From Phallusia mammillata (Eukaryota; Chordata; Ascidiacea; Phlebobranchia; Ascidiidae): 64,000 bases of DNA. The notes beneath the pieces are model-generated. The model was not told where the DNA came from and made no database searches. It worked only from the letters and a program-made list of their open reading frames with translations. Positions 23,501 through 36,800 of this stretch are shown here, piece by piece (the stretch's first letter is position 1; each line of letters begins with the position of its first letter). Location of the stretch: NCBI GenBank assembly GCA_003260075.1, contig QLIY01000025.1:293929-357928 (forward strand), given 5' to 3'. Position numbers and translations under genes: made by a program.

Positions 23501-26500
23501 TTTTTAAAGTCATGTACAGTATATTAATACTGTACATACACTTTTTAATGCGGAAATTACGCCAAAAAAGATAAATGGTTTAATTTTAAACAGTACGACC
23601 ACTGTGTCAATGTAAAGTGGTACAAATAATAAACAAATAATAAAGTTTGAGTTGAGCTAAATTTAGGGAGGGGATTGATTTGACTTCAATGTTTTTCCCA
23701 ATAAAAAATACATTTATATGCTCTAGCACTGTGGTTCCCAACCTTTTTTGTTACATTCCTCCCTTTGCCCATTTTCGAACTATTCATTCCTCCGCAAGAC
23801 GAAAACCAAATATAACATGAAAAATTATAGCAATTTGAAATAGACTTTATAATTAGGAATGTCCATTTCAGAATCATTTACAACCAGTTCTAAATGTGAA
23901 CCAGATCCAAATTATAAAGGACATCCCTAATTAACAATTCTGTAACATTTCCAATGTATTTTTTTACAGTTTTTATGAAATTCCTCCCCTGAACTCATGA
24001 AATTCCTCCCCGGTTGGGAACCACTGCTCTAGTACTTTTAACAAAAATCAACAACTTATTAGACAATCTGGGCACTAGTCAGTTATACAGTATAAAGTTT
24101 AGATAAAAAAGAAATCTATATCTGGATACCATAAACAAAACCTAGGAAAAGAATGCACATATGCAAATGAACTTATCCGTTATTTAAATTGTGAAAGTGA
24201 ATAAGTGACTATTCATAAATTCTTTGTGTGCGTTCATTCGAAATCGGTAACAAATTAAAGTTAGGTTTATAATTAAAAATTTTGCATTTTGGGGGCCTGT
24301 GGGTGAACCGCTGGGTCAATCGGGGTCAAACTTCAGGAGGATCAAATTTAGATTAATAACTAACATCTGTGCAAATTTGAATAAATTTGAAGCACTCTTT
24401 CTTAACCAAACGCGTCTAACAAGCCAGCGTTAGACAGAAAAAAGAAAAAAAAAAAAAGAAAAAAGAAAAAAAAAAAAACGGACAAAAACAATATGTGTCC
24501 CCTTCAGGGAAGGGGACCCATAATAACACTTGGATTATACAAGCCTGCAATTTAGTAGTGTTTTGTCCACTCAAGCATCAGCAACTGACAATGTGACAAC
24601 AAAATAAGTTACCTGTGGTGTATAACAACCATTCATACAGTGATACTAATATCCTGCACACATTTGCTTTGTTGTCAAAAAATATATTTTAAAAACATGC
24701 TAGATTCCTGAATGAACAGAACTCGATAATTGTATTCAAATGTAGCATAATTTGCTGAATGCGTCCAAATGCAAATTAGTCTCAAATCAAATGCAATAGA
24801 CAACAGGAAAATTATTGATATAATTAATGGAGTCAACTATCATATCATGCATGAATACAGTTTGCATGCAAAAGAAAAGCACCTGTGAGTTCCCATAATG
24901 CATCTGCAAAACATGATCATAGAAACATTCATAGCAGTTGACCAAGTACATCCAAAAATGCGCATGTACAAAAAACATGTACTGAATCAGCACACAGTCT
25001 TGCACACTGCAATATTTCTGCTTTTTAAATGACAGGTTGAAAGCTAGACTAGATGACAAATTTCTGTGTTTGTCTACAATGTCAAAGCTTAAAAATGCAA
25101 ATACACTCAAGTCCATAACAAACTGCTGAAGAGCAAATGCTTTTGTGGCAAGCAACCAAAAAATAGAAACGAAAAATAACACTAGCAGCTTTAATTATAA
25201 ATAAAAAGTGTGATCTTAAAAGGGGTTATTTATTAATTGACAAGGGTTTTTGATCTTGATTTGAGACAGTTAAAAAATGTCAAATATTTAGATCATAGGT
25301 GGGCAACCTTTTTGCATGCGCGGGCCAAAAAGTAGTGATATATTGCGGAGGCGGGCCGCAACGATGGTCATGCAATAACATAGCGGTGCTGGGCAAAGTC
25401 AAACACACAATGATTTTGTCTATGTATGCAACACCACCTATTCTTAGTAATAAACTACTAACGTTTATTGTAACAACTCTTTTGTATAAAAATGGGCTTT
25501 ATATAAAATGGGCTTTTTTTGTACAAAAATGGACACATACATTTCGTCCCACCGATCAAAATTAAATACGAGTCGTGGGCCGCTCAAAAGTTGCCCGCGG
25601 GCCGCAGGTTGCCCACCCCTGATCTAGATAGAAAAACTTTAAAGAACAATATCCTAAGTTATATTCACTTCAAAGAGGTCCAGTTTAGCTTTTACTGATT
25701 TGCATCTTTATGCATAAGCACAAGAAGCTTTTCAACACATCATCAAAAACATGCAGTAATGTGGTCTGGTCAAGCACATAATTTTTTTTCAGAAATGCTT
25801 TATTGGACTACTGGTAAACGCCTATTTAATGAAACGTGAAAAAACAAAAACAAAATTTTGAACATATTTGTGGTGTGACATACGACCACTGAACATAGTT
25901 TTGTGACTACCTCAACACCTTTTTAATGATTGTTATTCCAAAATACAATTCCAAAATCTCACATTTGCCACAAGGACCCAAACTTCACCGATCTGCAATT
26001 TGTTTGTGTAGACTGAAACCGAAGTGTGTATTGCACACACTAATCAGTCACATTACACTTAAAGCATTGCAATTTAAACAAAGATAACATGGAAATTAGT
26101 TTGAACCTGTTCTTTCAGTGAGCGAAGTGTTTCCTCATTTATGTCATTGCTTGCCACAATCGATAAATCTTCTATCCAGCTGACGGAAAACCTACAGAAC
26201 ATTTTTTTGGGATGTAGCAACACTTATCTGCAATGTTTGTGTTATTATTACAAAACGTTTTATATTTAGCTGAAAAAAGTAAGGTCTATAAAAAACAAAA
26301 AGGAGAGAAATGAAAATTGGAAATTAATAATGAATTAAAGTCAGATTGCTTAATGGAAAGGCACTCTAACCCAAGGGTGGATAACCTATTTACCTCAAAG
26401 TCTACATTAAAAATAATTTGACAGAAAAAATGCAATGACTATGGAAATAAAGTTTTTGTTGTTGTAACTTACTTCTCAGCAACAGCTGTAAAGCATTCCC

Positions 26501-29500
26501 GACATTTTATGGAAAGATAGGCAAGATCCCCACTGTCCAGCCGCACACCAATTGCACGATAACCAAAGTCATTTAGTGCAAGTGTTACAGCCAGAAAATT
26601 GGGAAGGCCACTCCTTTGAACAGCAAAGACATTGTTTACATACGTTGATTCACTAGCTAACATGATTTTGTTTGCTAAACAAATGACAATTGTTAGCTAA
26701 TACATTATAGGAAGCGATGTTCATGACATTACAAAGCAAAAACACTACGTAAAAATCAACCACAGCAGGTGGAAGTCCTTCAAAACAACCCAAATCCGGT
26801 AAATGTAATGTTGAATTAAATATCAGGTACATTTTTTATTCAAGATCTTGCATAAGCCTACACCATGTATTTAATAAGCCACTACATAATGTTACAAAGC
26901 AGTATTACCATTTCTTTTTCACATGTTTTGGTATTTTATTATATCATAGTTGATAAACCTTTAAAGCAGTGCTTTTCAACCGGGTGTATTGTACACCCCA
27001 GGGTGTACCATAATTTTTAAAGGGTGTACCACTTTGATGGGGTGTACTGGGGTGTACCAGACACAAAATATAATATACCTATGACTAGGTATCACAATAG
27101 GCAGGTTTCAGTTTTAGAACAGACTGACTGGAGTGTACAATATATGGCACCACATGCATCTCAAGTGTACGTAGATTTTAAGCTGCAAAACTCTTTTTGT
27201 GACGTCATAGTTTAATATTTCACTTCATAATCGTTGTTAATGGTAGTTCTTTTTGAAGTAGAAAGTGGATTATGGCTTGTTGGTATTTTGCTCATCATTA
27301 TTTCTGTTAGGACCACAGAATCAGTGTGTTACAGGGTTGAATAAATTTTTCACTGGGGTGTACAAATTTTGAGTTAACGTTAAAAGGGTGTACCGCTTCA
27401 AAAAAGGTTGACAAGCACTGCTTTAAAGATCATTTTTTATTATATATATTATTCAAATATAATAAATTAGTATAAAAACAGCATGCTTAGAGATACAATA
27501 TATGCCTGTGCAACAGCAAAGTCATAATTAACTTGCCGACCTCTACACAGGAAACAATAAATCAATCCATCATCATATCATAAGTTTAGTAAGACTCATA
27601 ATACATAACATTCAATCACGGTTACTTACTTAAGTACAGAGTATGTGTCAAGCAAACACAGACATGTGTCGGGAAATGCAAGTGCATACGCAACGAATGC
27701 AGTCAGTTCACCCTCGTTTGTTTCATTTTCTAGGACATTCAATGTTGTGCAAACAAGTTTTAACCACTTCTTTACAGAGGAAATGAAGTTTTCAGGTTTG
27801 CTGTTGGTCTGATTGGCTGGGTTTGGTGCCAACTCCTGTGTTAAAAATATTTTTATAGATTCCTTACAGCGATTAAACACAAAACCTTGTATCACATTGT
27901 GATACTTTTGTGTTTGGTACTAAAATTTTAAATGTATGTAAAATAGAATAAAAAAGGAAAAATGCCTTACAGATCTGTAGATAGAAAATCTGGTCATAAT
28001 TGTCTAATTGTAAAAAAATGACTTATGTTTGAAGGTGAATCAGTACATGTTTACCAAAATGATTACATATTGCTGACTCACTGTATTAGGAAGTTCATTG
28101 AGTGCTTTAAAGCTGTTTACAAAAGAATGTGCATGTGTTCCACGAATAGGAATGCCAAATTTCTTGCCTGCAAGGACGTTACTTGTACCATCAAAGCCTG
28201 TCAGCAAAATAAAACAAAAACAATCATTTTTTAGATTTTTTTGAAAACAATGAACTATTGCATAGGGTTTGCAAGTGCTGAATACTCTGTTTAACTGCTA
28301 AAAAGTTAATAGTTGTAATACTATTCGACACGAGTGAAAAAAAACAGGAAATGACAACATCCTGTTTAAAAGAAATGTAACAAACACAAATTAATTGAAA
28401 CAGTTATAATATTTTTAGCTCTTCTCACACCCAACTTTACTCAATGTTCTCATAATTCGATTTGTTGCATGTATATTTAAAAACAAACAGTCTGATTAAA
28501 AGTACACCTTGCGGAATGTAACATAACTTGTAGGGTTAAATTCACACACCTCCAATATAGCAATACTTGGATGCAGATAGACCACCATCTGGCCCCTGAG
28601 CTCTTCTCAAACCGAATTCCAGAAGTTGAACATTTTCACCAGCAGTGATTCGAAACCGTGCTGCATTTGTTGCAACCAGGCTAAAAATACAACAAAAGTG
28701 ATTTTGTAAGCATTGATCACCACAACAGCTTTTTTTCCATACAAACAGAATTGCATTAAACCTAAAAGTTTTTTCCTTTTTGCTCAACTGACAAATATAA
28801 ACAAATCATCCAACATTTCAACATCTCTTTTGGGGTGTCTTCATTGAGCAAAAAGAAAGTATATGAAATATGGCAATAGCATGTCAAAAACACTGTATTC
28901 ATTAAATATTTCTTGCCTTGCATAGTTAACCAAGTTCAGCAAAGTGGTTTCAAGCAGTTGAACAATCGGAAGAGGCCCTTCTATTCTGATTAGTGGTACT
29001 TTTGGAAAAACAACGTACCCCTCTGGAATGGCATGAAGATTAACCTGTAACATATGAAACATGGTAATATTTTCTATATCACTTGGAAAAATCTGTGGAA
29101 CAGTGTTTACTTGTGAAGCATCAAGTGTTTTCAGATAAAGCCAAAAGCCTGCATCTGCACTGGGCATCACTTCTTTCAGATATGCTATGTCTGTAATGCA
29201 AAAAAACATTACACAATACCACACAATTCTTACAATGAACATAATTAAAGTTGCAAAAGTATAGCTGCACAAACTGGGGTTGTAGTAAAATACCCAAGTT
29301 GTTTATTTATTACTGTTTAACACAAAAGGCAGCATTTTGTGGATTAAAAGGGGTTGCAGACCAAAATATTTGGAAAGTGCAAAAAAATCAGTACCTGAAG
29401 CGGAAAACCTGAAATTGTGCAAAAATCTAATACATTCTTCCAGGCCGGCAAATATGGTAAATTCTCCGCGAAATGGATTTTTGCGAAAGAACAAATCAAA

Positions 29501-29751
29501 TACTGCAACATCATTCATTTTCCCTGTCTTCCAATATGCATAGGCCATTGTGATTTGATATAAATCTACAAAATATAAATTTGTTACCTGCAATCGGAAT
29601 ATAAAGGAATAGGTGTTTTGACATTAAAAAACCATACATACAAAAATTTACAAAAAGTCCAAAATTTACCTGTAAGCAGAGGCTGAACAACGCAATTCGA
29701 TGGTGTATGTTCTGACTCACTACCATTTTGAATTGACTTGCTCACACTCAT
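20513..29751 (-). CDS. NAPRT: Nicotinate phosphoribosyltransferase
   Basis: Fourteen exons: 29670-29751, 29395-29565, 29111-29190, 28917-29044, 28550-28680, 28082-28197, 27630-27835, 26473-26613, 26107-26191, 23161-23241, 22730-22882, 21349-21491, 21086-21158 and 20513-20590, total 1668 nt, 555 residues (human about 538). Recognised blocks: [83 protein letters not shown] (probable active-site His at about 221), [26 protein letters not shown] and [11 protein letters not shown]. It makes nicotinate mononucleotide from nicotinate and PRPP, the first step of the Preiss-Handler NAD route, in the cytosol. Exon 4 ends AAG/GCAAG, a GC-AG intron. The introns hold five hAT-like or other repeats. The next gene upstream on the same strand is a nicotinate-type transporter. 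Confidence 0.93.
21629..22332. mobile_element. hAT-like MITE with perfect 8-bp TSD (NAPRT intron 11)
   Basis: Ends CAGTGATTTTCAACCGGTGTTCCGC and AAAAAAGGTTGAAAAACACTG. The flanks are CTATAGGG on both sides (21621-21628 and 22333-22340). It is 704 bp, rich in GTGTTCCG near both ends, with no transposase. Confidence 0.92.
23727..24024. mobile_element. hAT-like MITE (NAPRT intron 9)
   Basis: Ends CACTGTGGTTCCCAACC and GGTTGGGAACCACTG, with inner CATTCCTCC/GAATTCCTCCCC strings. TGCTCTAG flanks both sides (23719-23726 and 24025-24032) if the right end is set at ...GGAACCAC; the exact boundary is uncertain by 2 bases. Confidence 0.8.
24277..24527 (-). repeat. Dispersed repeat, copy B (inverse of 3707-3935)
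   Basis: The reverse complement aligns with copy A from GACAAAAACAATATGTGTCC through CGGGGTCAAA to GGGGGCCTGTGGGTGAACC. It contains an A-rich AAAAAGAAAA stretch (about 24437-24479). It lies in NAPRT intron 9 and is non-coding. Confidence 0.6.
25294..25621. mobile_element. hAT-like MITE with 8-bp TSD (NAPRT intron 9)
   Basis: Ends CATAGGTGGGCAACCTTTTT and GCAGGTTGCCCACCCCTG. Flanks ATTTAGAT (25286-25293) and ATCTAGAT (25622-25629) match at 7 of 8. It is 328 bp and GC-rich near its ends (GCGGGCC). Confidence 0.87.
26967..27420. mobile_element. hAT-like MITE with perfect 8-bp TSD (NAPRT intron 7)
   Basis: Ends CAGTGCTTTTCAACCGGGTG and AAAGGTTGACAAGCACTG. CTTTAAAG lies on both sides (26959-26966, 27421-27428). 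It is 454 bp with several GGGTGTACC repeats inside. Confidence 0.92.
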
Positions 29752-30882
29752 ATTAAGATTATTGCTTAAATGCTATAGAAGTCATATAATTAGAATCCTA
29801 TGCAGTTTAAAACAAAATATAGTTAGAATTAGAAAAGCTCAACAAAACAATTGCAATCCCAAAAAAAGTTTGTCGCAAACTTAAAGGCATTTGTAAACCT
29901 ACAAAAAAATGTATCAAATGCTTTGCAAACATGCTTGGTTAAACCACACCCTGACATGCTACTACCCTCTCGTAAATACATCAGTCAACAGTTATTCAAT
30001 GTCAATTAATGTCAGACAGATTTGGAAACAAACGAAGGAAGCCCAGCGAATGTAACGGGAACTCAGTTACGACGCGACGAGCTTTGACTTTTGACACAGC
30101 AACGGAACTTGACTTCTACTGACGGGGATTCACCAACAACACAACCGTTCCGCCCGATCGCACACAAGTTTACGGCCTTTTATTATTATTCTTATCAGCT
30201 GTATTCGAAATATTTGACTGGAAAACAAAACGCAGCAATAAGTTCATAACATGATTATGTTAAAATACCTCATACATATTCCTAGTCTAGTTCCACCAAC
30301 GTAGTCTCCCAGTCTCAATGTCCAAAAAAACTTTACCCTTCAATGTGAGTCCCTGCGCCACACAACGATTGTAGTAACGATTGTAGTAACGATGTAGCTG
30401 CATCGCGTTTACCATCTATCCACCAATTGTACCCTCAACTGTATCGCGCGTTTTAACATTTTAACGCTGCGCAGCTATTTCCGGTTTGATGAATATTTTA
30501 GCGCAGTTTTGCTGCTACGATTAGCTTCACTCGGCGAAATACACTCAAGTAGAAACACCTGCTGCCTAATCTGAATGAATTTATTGTATAGTGTTTCTTG
30601 ATCATCGACCAAACACTATTTGGGATTTTAGGCACGTGTGGCGACTGCAGATTACATATTTTTCTTATGTTGACAATCATCCATGACAAGTCAAAAACGC
30701 GGTACAAATTTTTAATGCATGGAACAGCTTGCAATAACGACAAACGAGAATTGTCAGCAGTAAATCGGAAATATAACTGGGGCGTTTAGCATCGACAACA
30801 CGATGTAACCATCGTTTTTATCCTTTTCTGACTGAAAAGAAAAAACAGGCTTTCGAAAAAGGAATTTGACGAGAACACATAT
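29752..30882. other. Spacer between NAPRT start and SLC5 end
   Basis: Contains the NAPRT promoter (exact site not identifiable) and the 3' flank of the SLC5 gene. TTTATT at 30590-30595 reads AATAAA on the minus strand, about 290 bases after the SLC5 stop. 30370-30500 carries a fragment related to the palindromic MITE at 6130 (GCGCAGCTATTTCCGGTTTG). Confidence 0.5.
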
Positions 30883-33800
30883 TCATGCCAATATATCTTT
30901 GCGCGAATCGGCTGGGTTTAAAGGAATTCCCGAGGCGTAACCGTTTCCGTTTTGGTGACTCATCAGTTCAGGGACCCCGAAACGGAAGAAAAGTCGTATT
31001 TTTCGGGGAAGCCGATGATTGTCAAAAAGCGGCATGAAGAGTTTGGGATCTGCTTCTTTGGGGTCCTCTGCGCCTGGATGATAAAATATGATTGGTTTCT
31101 AACCGGCAGAGTTTTAAAGGTTACAACAGTATTTAGGCGTTCACAGAATAGATAATTTCGTTTTATTGTGATGTTATATCTTACCTGTGCAGAAGGAAAC
31201 TAAAATTCCGAAAAAAATTGTCACCAGAAAACCAAAAAATCCATACAGAAGATGAGACATTGCATACAATCCGCTGCTACCAGTCGTGTACCTAGAAGCA
31301 AACGCATTTTTTGGTTAAAGCAGTTGTCACCCGAACCCTATTCAAACGACGTTCAAACGCGCGAAAGAAGTATAAAGCTTTTACCTTTGTGCCAAGCCTT
31401 GACTCAAATCTAACTCTGTTGCATTGTAATTTGATGATACGACTTCAGTGTAAAATGATTGCGTTGTCGTTGGGACAGGACATTCGTCTACAGAGAGTGG
31501 AAGATACCCGTTTTTGTATAAGGGACGAGGGTGTAGGATTCCACCAATAGCAACCCACGTGGCCGATACTGTACCAATCAGTGCTCCAATAATTGCCCCC
31601 TGAAGAAAACACATAGCACTGATAACGTAACAGCCAGTTGTCAACTCCGTTTTGGCTAATAAAACTTGGGCGCCATATTGTAAATGCAATTGTGGGATTC
31701 GTTTTTCATGTGAAAAAATGCGAACGCAACAGGTGAATAGGGAATCAGAAACATTAGTCAATTCAAATTACCGATGATAGAAAATTTATTGCAAGAATTT
31801 TAGCGCAAACATATACCTTTGCGTTACACCAGGGAACGAATATGGCCAGGGTGGGGGGGGGGGCAGTCAATTCAAATTACCGATGATAGAAAATTTATTA
31901 TAAGAATTTTAGCACAAACATATACCTTTGCGTTACACCAGGGAACGAATATGGCCAGGGTGAAAAGACCAAGAACTGGAGCTCCGAATGTCCCGAACGT
32001 GACGTAGATAATTTTGAACACGGTGGCGCCCCATAGTGACGCCAAATAGGCGATGGAGGTCACAAGAAGACCAAGTAACAAAACTGAAACAAATACCAAT
32101 ATTGAAAAACAAATGTAGTAGAATACAACTTCCAGGTTAAAAATGTGGAATCATGCACGGACAGTTTTGCTTAATGGACATATACGCTCGACTAATCTAT
32201 AACCATGACAAAAAATTGATAGGATATACTGCACTGGATCAAGTCCAAAATGTTATTGGAAACAGCAAGAATCAACTCAAGTTACATTGGGCGATAAAAA
32301 AACTGTAAATTACATTCACTCCATAAAAGCGTGCCTTCATTTGTATTAGGTAACTCCGAAGGTGGAGAACAAATCTGCGGTTTGGCCTGATCTATTTCTG
32401 TCCGTGCATCACCGGTTATGGCAAACGGAGTTGTTTACCAATTGTGTTACTCACCGAATGTTTTGCTGACGGTAAGTCGACGTTTGTTTTCCATGTTCGG
32501 CCATCGTTTGAGAACAAAATCCTCAAGGAGAAGATTTGCAAGCGCATTTATGCCAGAAGATATTGTGCTGCAACGACAAAACTGTTCAATCCTCTAAGTT
32601 CTTAAACCCCTTAAAATTGGGGAAAATGTTTCTGAATAGTTAATAAATCCACATGTGTAAATTATTGCAAAGCAAATGCAGGAGAAATAGGTCATCTAAG
32701 TTCGGAAAACATTTTTGACTGCAATATTCGATACAGCGCTTCACTTATACAGACTCGCACAGGAGAAATAATCGTTACCTTAGAGTTCCACTGTAGGCAG
32801 CAGCCACAAATATGCCGGTAAATCCACTAATCTCCCTAAATATTAACGTTGACAAGTAGGGAGCAAGTTGATCTGGTCTTGCTACTTTCCCGCTCAATAT
32901 TGGATCGCATCCTTTGAAGTAAGCATACATCGCAAGTCCGTTGCAAAGCGCCATAATTGAGAGAAAACCGAACATAATTAAACCGAATACAACCGATCTG
33001 CAACAACAAAATAAACAATAGTTAAAAGATTTACGTCAGAAGTTGTTGCTTAAATTATAGTGTAGGTAGCAAAGCAAACATTTGTATTTGCTGTGGGGGG
33101 TTGATTTTTTAAACAGGTTAATAAGAAGGCTCAAAAAACATATTGCGCCAAAAAGCACGATGGGATAACCGATTAGTTTAGCAGGGGTGGGGAACTCTTT
33201 TGTTTGTGAAGGCCGCCAAACGGTTTATCGACACTCGTTCAGGCCGCACAGTCTATTTCTCTGGCCAAGGACAGTGGCATTCAAACTTTTTGACTTACAG
33301 AATGGTTGATGTGCTATTGGACTTACGGTCCAAGCTAAATAAAATTCGTCACTACATTTCCACCCTCACTACAACATTCAGGATTTTATTAACATAGAAA
33401 CTCGCTTGTTTATCAATATCAATCTAAGAGCAGCTTGTGACATCACAGACGAGTTTAAGACATTCGATTATGCGCAAACAATTGTTCTTTTGCAACACAA
33501 GTAAGATTGTAGAACCTTGGTCTCTTGGCAGTTCTACGGATATCGCTTTGTGTACCAGTACGCAAACATTTGGCTCTAGTTTCAAAACCGCTGCCTTAGA
33601 ACCAATCAAATAGTAAGGTGGAATAAAGGTAAAAAAATACGTTTCTGTCTAGTTTTTAGTGCCTGGTGCAGTGTGTATTATCAACATCCTAAAAGGTATT
33701 CTGACATGGAAGGCCGCACTTAGTGCCATAAAAGACCGCAGGTTTCCCACCCCTGGTTTAAAGCTTCAACATTGAAAAACTCTTCGAAGGCCACAATCGA

Positions 33801-36800
33801 CATTTTGGAATTTCTCCATGTGTTTTTATTTGTTTCGGAAAAAACATGTCATTATTATTTGCTGAGACGCTTGGGAAAAAGTATATTACATGCTAACGTC
33901 TGTTTGGTTCAGGGTTATGCCAATCAGTTTCACATAAACACGGTTGTTAACTTAAGAACACAGTTGTTTAGGTTGATTTCTGATAATTGTTTTCGGGTTG
34001 AGTAAAAACAGAAAACGTATGTTTAAAGTAAAATATGGTTTAACTCACTTTCTTGCGTCACTAAGGCTTTTGCAAGACAAGTAGCGCTGAGGAATAAGTT
34101 GATTGGAACAGAGGCCACTAAGAGCGATGATACTTGAACCGAAACAACCAGACCAGGAGGTGATTCGAAGAGTCGGATCAATACGAAAGCTGCAAATAAA
34201 ATGTTGCGAATGCTTTACAGAGGGAGCACATTTAGAAATTAGTATTATAGAGTATAAAGTCCACTAAATTTACTCCTAACATGCATGCTAAATTTAAAAC
34301 ACAATTTAAAGATCATAAGTGACGTTTTCAAGGAGAAACAGTGTCAGACCTGACGTATTTGCACCGCTACAAGAATTGCAATTTGACCCTAGACAATTTT
34401 TAGCTCCATCATTGTAAAAAAACACCTTTGACACCCATCAAACTGTAATTAACTTGCTACTATCGCTGGTGTAATCTCATTGACTTTAGTTGGAAAAGGC
34501 CAATATAGAAGTCGCATTACTGACGCCTTGTCACTCTCTCTGAAAATTCTTCACTCCGAAGTGCTTTAATTAGTCACTATTGGGCGGCGAATTTGTTTCG
34601 ATCATTGGAGGGCACGCTGCCAGACAATCAGGCGCACAAACATGGGATAATCGTCGTCCACTGGAACTTACTCGAAAAATTTGGTCCTGTGTCCTTGTAC
34701 CAGCGCCGAAAATAAGTTGTCCCACCCTCCGATGAGAACAACGGTCCGGACAAACATTGAAATGATACCGGTAAATATAAAGATGCTTTGAATTGCGTCT
34801 GTCCATATCACCGCCTTAACTCCTCCCTGATAAAGAAAAGCTTGTAATCAAATGTTGCTGCATTTTGTACTAACGTTTCGCCGTCCTATACAGGTTGTCT
34901 TCATTAGGGTAGATAACACTGAATGTGCGTATTACAGTGTACGTCGCAACCTAATGAAACGTCGGTACAAAATACAATTGCAAGAAGAGCTCTACAAGGT
35001 AGATATTATGCCAGGCAGCAATAGCTTATATATGTTGCTGCAGTTACACGCATTGGAGTTACTACTTACCGCCGCTGTATAGAGAGTGCAAATAAGGCTA
35101 GTCAAAGCAATCGCCCAGTCTAACTTGATCGGTGTAACGGCACTTAGGGCCAGTGCTGGAGCGTATATCGTCACACCCATGTAAAGGATCTGGTGGTAAA
35201 AACAACGACAATGATACAGAATTGGTACGTTACAATTTTATTACCAGGCTATAATAAAGAAATCGACTTAAAAACAATGCTCCTTACCATGTTGAAAATG
35301 CTAATTGCAGATGTGATCATCCTCACAGTTTTGTTGAATCTCATTTCCAACAACTTATAAAAGCAAAAAGGAAACATATGTTACTTAAAACCTAGTTGTT
35401 TAAATAATTAACATCTAAACAATGACGTACATGACGTACACAAGAAGAGGTTTGAAATGAAAAAGTTTCGTCTAAATCAGGGCTTCTCAAACTGTGGGTC
35501 GCGACCCCAATTGGTATACGTGCGTACATTTATTGATTAAACATAATTCCCGTGTATGCAAACTGCTCCAAACACATTTTGTAGAACTTAAAAGAGTATT
35601 ACCAGCCTAATAGCCATATGCGCCAGACTTTTTATGCCTATTGTGTGCAAACAATGCGAAAAAGCAGATACCACAAGCGTCACAATATAGGTTATGGCGT
35701 CATAAAAACTATAAGACTGTCAATCTGTGTCAAGTTATAAATTAATTTAGGCTTTTTAGGCGCCATTAGATGGTATATATATAAAATATAAGTATTTTAT
35801 TACATCATACCCATCAAGGGGTCGCGTAGAAATTTCTCTTTTAAAATGGGGTCGCAGTGCAAGAAAGTTTGAGTAGCCCTGGTCTAAATAAGTTACGCCA
35901 CCATACCTCGTATATTGAAGTCAATTTCAGGTTATAAAACAACGGAATGTAGTAGACATAACCGATCACTGCCGGAACGACCAATGCGAAAGCATACCAG
36001 AAGGTCACTGCCCCGTAAACATAAACCTCCGTTGGGTATCCAATAACAGTTATCGACGACAGGAATGTAACGGATATCGAGAATCCAACCAAAATCTAAG
36101 TCAAATAAAATGGTTGTTATAACAGAGTTATGAGTTCCTGTCTGGTGTCGAAAAACGGTTGCGGTGTAATTAATCAAATCCAATTTTTTAGGATCAACCC
36201 AATTTGTGGTATATTTTTACTAAGTTATATTTATCGACTGTTATAATAGTCGTTTATTCATTATGCCTGGCAGTAATAGCTTATTTATTATCATCAATAA
36301 GCTCAGAAACGTCGGAAATTATTGAACCTGTGAATGTTTGTGACTAATAATAGCTTCTTGTCTTTCCAAGACACAATACTACCGAATCGCATTGCAGGTT
36401 CACATACATGGTTCTTGAGAGTGATCTCTCCACAACAGCGTTTGTTATTTTTGTAAAGCCCAAATTATTAACTGTAAACACGCGCCGTGCAGTTGGGATA
36501 TGGGAGACTGAAACCTGGGGGTTATTAAGTTCTGCCCTTTGGGGCAAATTTGTTGGTTCAGTGTGTTTGTTTTGGTCGAGCAACTGCGTCAGTCCCACGA
36601 TTTCCCTTTCAGATGGCTTACAACACAATTCGTCATCACGACTGGACGAAGTTAAGATTAAGGTTTGCTTTTGAACATCTCACATTAAGGGGTAAAATTT
36701 GTTGACCGTTGATGTTATAAAAACACAACATGTCTATAAGGGTTTACCTAAAAACTACAAACTAATGCATGATGTATCTCTTCTTAACGATTTCCTCATT

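Noticed and set aside
24787-25182. Minus-strand frame of 131 codons inside NAPRT intron 9
   Set aside because: Composition is that of AT-rich intron (Phe/Leu/Tyr rich). It lies between transposons, and there is no acceptor/donor fit with NAPRT or any other exon.
34570-34806. Minus-strand frame of 78 codons
   Set aside because: Shadow of SLC5 exon 5, which reads GGVKAVIWTDAIQ in another frame.
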